DNA of 64,000 bases from Devosia psychrophila. Its GTDB lineage: Bacteria > Pseudomonadota > Alphaproteobacteria > Rhizobiales > Devosiaceae. Below the pieces are notes generated by a model. That model was given only the letters and a program-made list of their open reading frames with translations, was not told the DNA's origin and searched no databases. Shown here piece by piece: positions 60,807 to 64,000 of the stretch. Within the stretch, counting starts at the first letter, position 1; the number at the start of each line of letters is the position of its first letter. The stretch covers positions 62,001 to 126,000 of the forward strand of contig NZ_LAPV01000009.1 in NCBI RefSeq assembly GCF_000971275.1. Direction: 5' to 3'. A program made the position numbers and the translations under genes.

Positions 60807-61616
60807 TTAGTTGACGACGGGTGCTTCAGCCGCGACAGCAGCCTCGACCGGGGCGGACGGAGCCTCTTCCGGCAGATCTTCAGCCGGAGCCTGCTCGGAT
60901 GCGCCAACGTCGGCGCCGAGAGCCGACGACGAGCGACGGATGCCGTCGATCGCAGCCTTGGAGACCAGCGACACGTAGAGCTCAAGAGCGCGCGACGCGT
61001 CGTCGTTACCGGGGATTGCGTAGTCGACAGTGTCGGGATCGCAATTGGTGTCGACGATGGCGATGACTGGAATGCCCAGACGACGGGCTTCCTTGATCGC
61101 GTTGGCTTCCTTGTTGGTGTCGATGACGAACAGGAGCGAAGGCAGGTTGCCCATGTCCTTAATGCCGCCGAGGTCACGCTCAAGGCGTTCCTGCTCGCGG
61201 CTCATCATCAGGCGCTCCTTCTTGGTGCGCAGCGCGAGGTCGTCTTCGCCCATCGATTCCAACGCACGAAGACGCGAGATCGAGTTCGAAATGGTCTGCC
61301 AGTTAGTCAGCGTGCCGCCGAGCCAGCGGGAGTTCACGAAATACTGGGCGGATTGCTTGGCAGCCTCGGCAACCAGGGGAGCTGCCTGGCGCTTGGTACC
61401 AACGAACAGCACGCGGCCGCCATCAGCAACGGTGTCCGAGATCAGCTGCAGCGCGCGGCTCAGGGACGGCACGGTCTGGCTCAGGTCGAGAATGTGGATG
61501 TCGTTACGAACGCCGAAAATGTAGCGCTCCATCTTCGGGTTCCACCGGTGCTTCTGGTGACCAAAGTGAACGCCTGCTTCAAGCAGTTGACGCATAGAGA
61601 ATTCGGGCAGTGCCAT
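60807..61616 (-). CDS. rpsB: 30S ribosomal protein S2
   Basis: The 269-residue small-subunit protein has the S2 signatures [34 protein letters not shown], and [21 protein letters not shown]-terminal Ala/Glu/Pro-rich tail of about 40 residues extends it, as in many alphaproteobacteria. The start at 61616 excludes 12 upstream codons. Confidence 0.98.
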   Translation of the reverse strand: MALPEFSMRQLLEAGVHFGHQKHRWNPKMERYIFGVRNDIHILDLSQTVPSLSRALQLISDTVADGGRVLFVGTKRQAAPLVAEAAKQSAQYFVNSRWLGGTLTNWQTISNSISRLRALESMGEDDLALRTKKERLMMSREQERLERDLGGIKDMGNLPSLLFVIDTNKEANAIKEARRLGIPVIAIVDTNCDPDTVDYAIPGNDDASRALELYVSLVSKAAIDGIRRSSSALGADVGASEQAPAEDLPEEAPSAPVEAAVAAEAPVVN

Positions 61617-61942
61617 GATGGCTGCTCCTGTTTTACCGGTTGATGCCGCCACTAGGCCTTGCGACGGTCTCCCGTCACCGGATGGCGCTTCGATTGCTCG
61701 AACCGCCTGCCTCGTGTGTGAAATCGCGTCGACACGCAGTCGAACGCAGGGGCGATATAGGGGATTACCGTCGGGAAGGCAAGGATGGCGTATGCATGAG
61801 CCAGCGTCCGAATTGTACGCTAAACGCTATATTCATGCTATCGACATGCAAAGGGCGCACAGCCTTGGGTATCGATGGCCATTTGATCCGGGCGCCGCCG
61901 ATTAAGAGAAGCTTGATCGCTCTTCCGTAGAAGGAGCGTCAC
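61617..61942. other. Divergent intergenic region rpsB / response regulator
   Basis: A 326-base gene-free stretch. It carries the probable rpsB promoter at 61755-61783 and the GTG-start ribosome site of the regulator (AGAAGGAG, 61930-61937). Open frames within it on the plus strand show no family resemblance. The roughly 130-base rpsB leader could host S2 autoregulation, but I cannot identify a defined motif. Confidence 0.6.
61755..61783 (-). promoter_or_regulatory. Predicted sigma-70 promoter of rpsB-tsf
   Basis: On the minus strand TTGCCT (61778-61783), 17-base spacer, TATATC (61755-61760). The spacing is ideal. It lies about 139 bases before the rpsB start. Confidence 0.5.
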
Positions 61943-62386
61943 GTGCTGGATCCTGCGTCCCCACTATCCGACGTTCGCCTCCTGATCGTGGAGGACGAGG
62001 CTCTAATCGCCATCCTGCTCGAAGAACTCGCAGAAGAAATGGGCTGCCGCACATTACAGACTGTCGCTTCGATTGCGGATGGTCTGGCGGCGATCGAAAA
62101 GTTCAAGCCGCAACTGGCGTTGGTGGATTGCTCGCTCACCCATTCGGGCCCCGACTTCACTATTGCAGACGCGCTGGACGATGCAGGCGTGCCCTTCGTG
62201 TTTTCTAGTGGTCACCATACCAATATCCTGCCGGTGCGGCATCGTTGTCGCGACTTCCTCGCCAAGCCATTCTCGCTGGAATTGCTGCGCACCACGATTA
62301 TCCGTGTCCGCAACGCCCAGCTTCTCGCGACGCTAACAGCGCCCAACGACAACACCCCCGCTAAGCACCCGGTGCCCTTCACGTAG
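61943..62386 (+). CDS. Single-domain response regulator
   Basis: A 147-residue receiver-domain protein without an output domain. The acidic pocket (VEDE, residues 16-19), phosphoacceptor Asp62 in LVDCS, switch Ser88/Ser89 and Lys108 in FLAKPFS are in place, so it should be phosphorylated. It starts with GTG at 61943, with AGAAGGAG 6 bases upstream. No histidine kinase is adjacent. It resembles the receiver proteins often found in Hyphomicrobiales near general-stress or motility genes, but its partner is unknown. Confidence 0.86.
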   Translation: MLDPASPLSDVRLLIVEDEALIAILLEELAEEMGCRTLQTVASIADGLAAIEKFKPQLALVDCSLTHSGPDFTIADALDDAGVPFVFSSGHHTNILPVRHRCRDFLAKPFSLELLRTTIIRVRNAQLLATLTAPNDNTPAKHPVPFT

Positions 62387-62473
62387 CTGTCAAGGAACGG
62401 CGACGTACTCGGCTGCATTTATCTGTCACGGACCCGCGCCCGTTCGTGGGGCCAAGGGGTGAAAGCCCCCGAA

Positions 62474-62514
62474 GCGAGGGAGGAAGGGCAAAAGCTCGCC
62501 TCCCCCGCGCATTT

Positions 62515-62516
<2 letters not shown>
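62474..62516 (+). terminator. Intrinsic terminator of the response regulator gene
   Basis: GCGAGGGAGG (62474-62483) pairs with CCTCCCCCGC (62499-62508), with one mismatch, followed within 4 bases by TTTTT. The tail overlaps the stop codon of convergent dnaE. Confidence 0.65.

Positions 62517-64000
<1,484 letters not shown>

Noticed and set aside
59553-61643. A 696-codon open frame on the plus strand across pyrH-tsf-rpsB
   Set aside because: Antisense shadow of tsf and rpsB; no recognisable domain.
61640-61930. Small plus-strand genes between rpsB and the response regulator
   Set aside because: Two overlapping frames of similar length, neither with a ribosome site or family resemblance; the region fits promoters.

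Overview
The window is high-GC, densely packed chromosomal DNA of an alphaproteobacterium, most likely Hyphomicrobiales and probably Devosia-like. This rests on three things. First, the conserved gene blocks: rpsB-tsf-pyrH-frr-uppS-cdsA-rseP-bamA-lpxD-fabZ-lpxA-lpxB, gltX-gltA next to comEC, and ppiD-trpE-trpG-trpD-trpC-moaC-moeA-lexA. Second, the alphaproteobacterial SOS boxes (direct repeats of GAAC/GTTC with 7-base spacing). Third, protein-level resemblance. The genus is inference; no rRNA or tRNA gene was seen.

Region 1 (1-5635) is the unusual part. It is a plus-strand set of genes for coenzyme F420 use: a 5'-truncated F420-dependent glucose-6-phosphate dehydrogenase, the F420-0:glutamate ligase CofE, a three-gene ABC importer that matches the importer proposed for F420-0 in some actinobacteria, and a second F420-type luciferase-like oxidoreductase. 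No gene for making the deazaflavin core (cofC, cofD, cofG/H or fbiC) is visible, so the cassette looks like a salvage system: import F420-0, add the glutamate tail, reduce it with glucose-6-phosphate and use it.

Region 2 (5770-12875, minus strand) is a housekeeping run transcribed rlpA, dac, tmk, holB, metG, tatD, MBL hydrolase. Region 3 (12876-21412) holds metH with a perfect 22-bp palindrome upstream, a CobW-like fragment protein, a DUF1643 gene coupled to folD, a divergent folD/amn intergenic region with three tandem terminator-like hairpins and a possible structured RNA, amn, and an arr-type rifamycin ADP-ribosyltransferase gene.

Region 4 (21413-28466, minus strand) carries eno, an epimerase-like and a Gfo/Idh/MocA oxidoreductase, a 58-residue DUF4169 gene, pyrG, secG and tpiA. 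Region 5 (28592-37355, plus) is ppiD-like, trpE, trpG, trpD, trpC, moaC, moeA, lexA and a small secreted protein, mostly joined by 1- to 4-base overlaps.

Region 6 (37356-44589) appears inserted between lexA and comEC. It has a broken cold-shock gene and a lactose/galactose module: an IlvD/Edd dehydratase, dgoK, dgoA, an SMP-30 lactonase and a GH42 beta-galactosidase. Together these fit beta-galactoside to galactose to galactonate to KDPGal to pyruvate plus glyceraldehyde-3-phosphate.

Region 7 (44558-61616) is comEC, gltX, gltA and the long minus-strand ribosome/envelope block from rpsB to lpxB, in which lpxI is missing from its usual place between lpxA and lpxB. Region 8 (61943-64000) is a single-domain response regulator and the 3' part of dnaE, which runs off the right edge.
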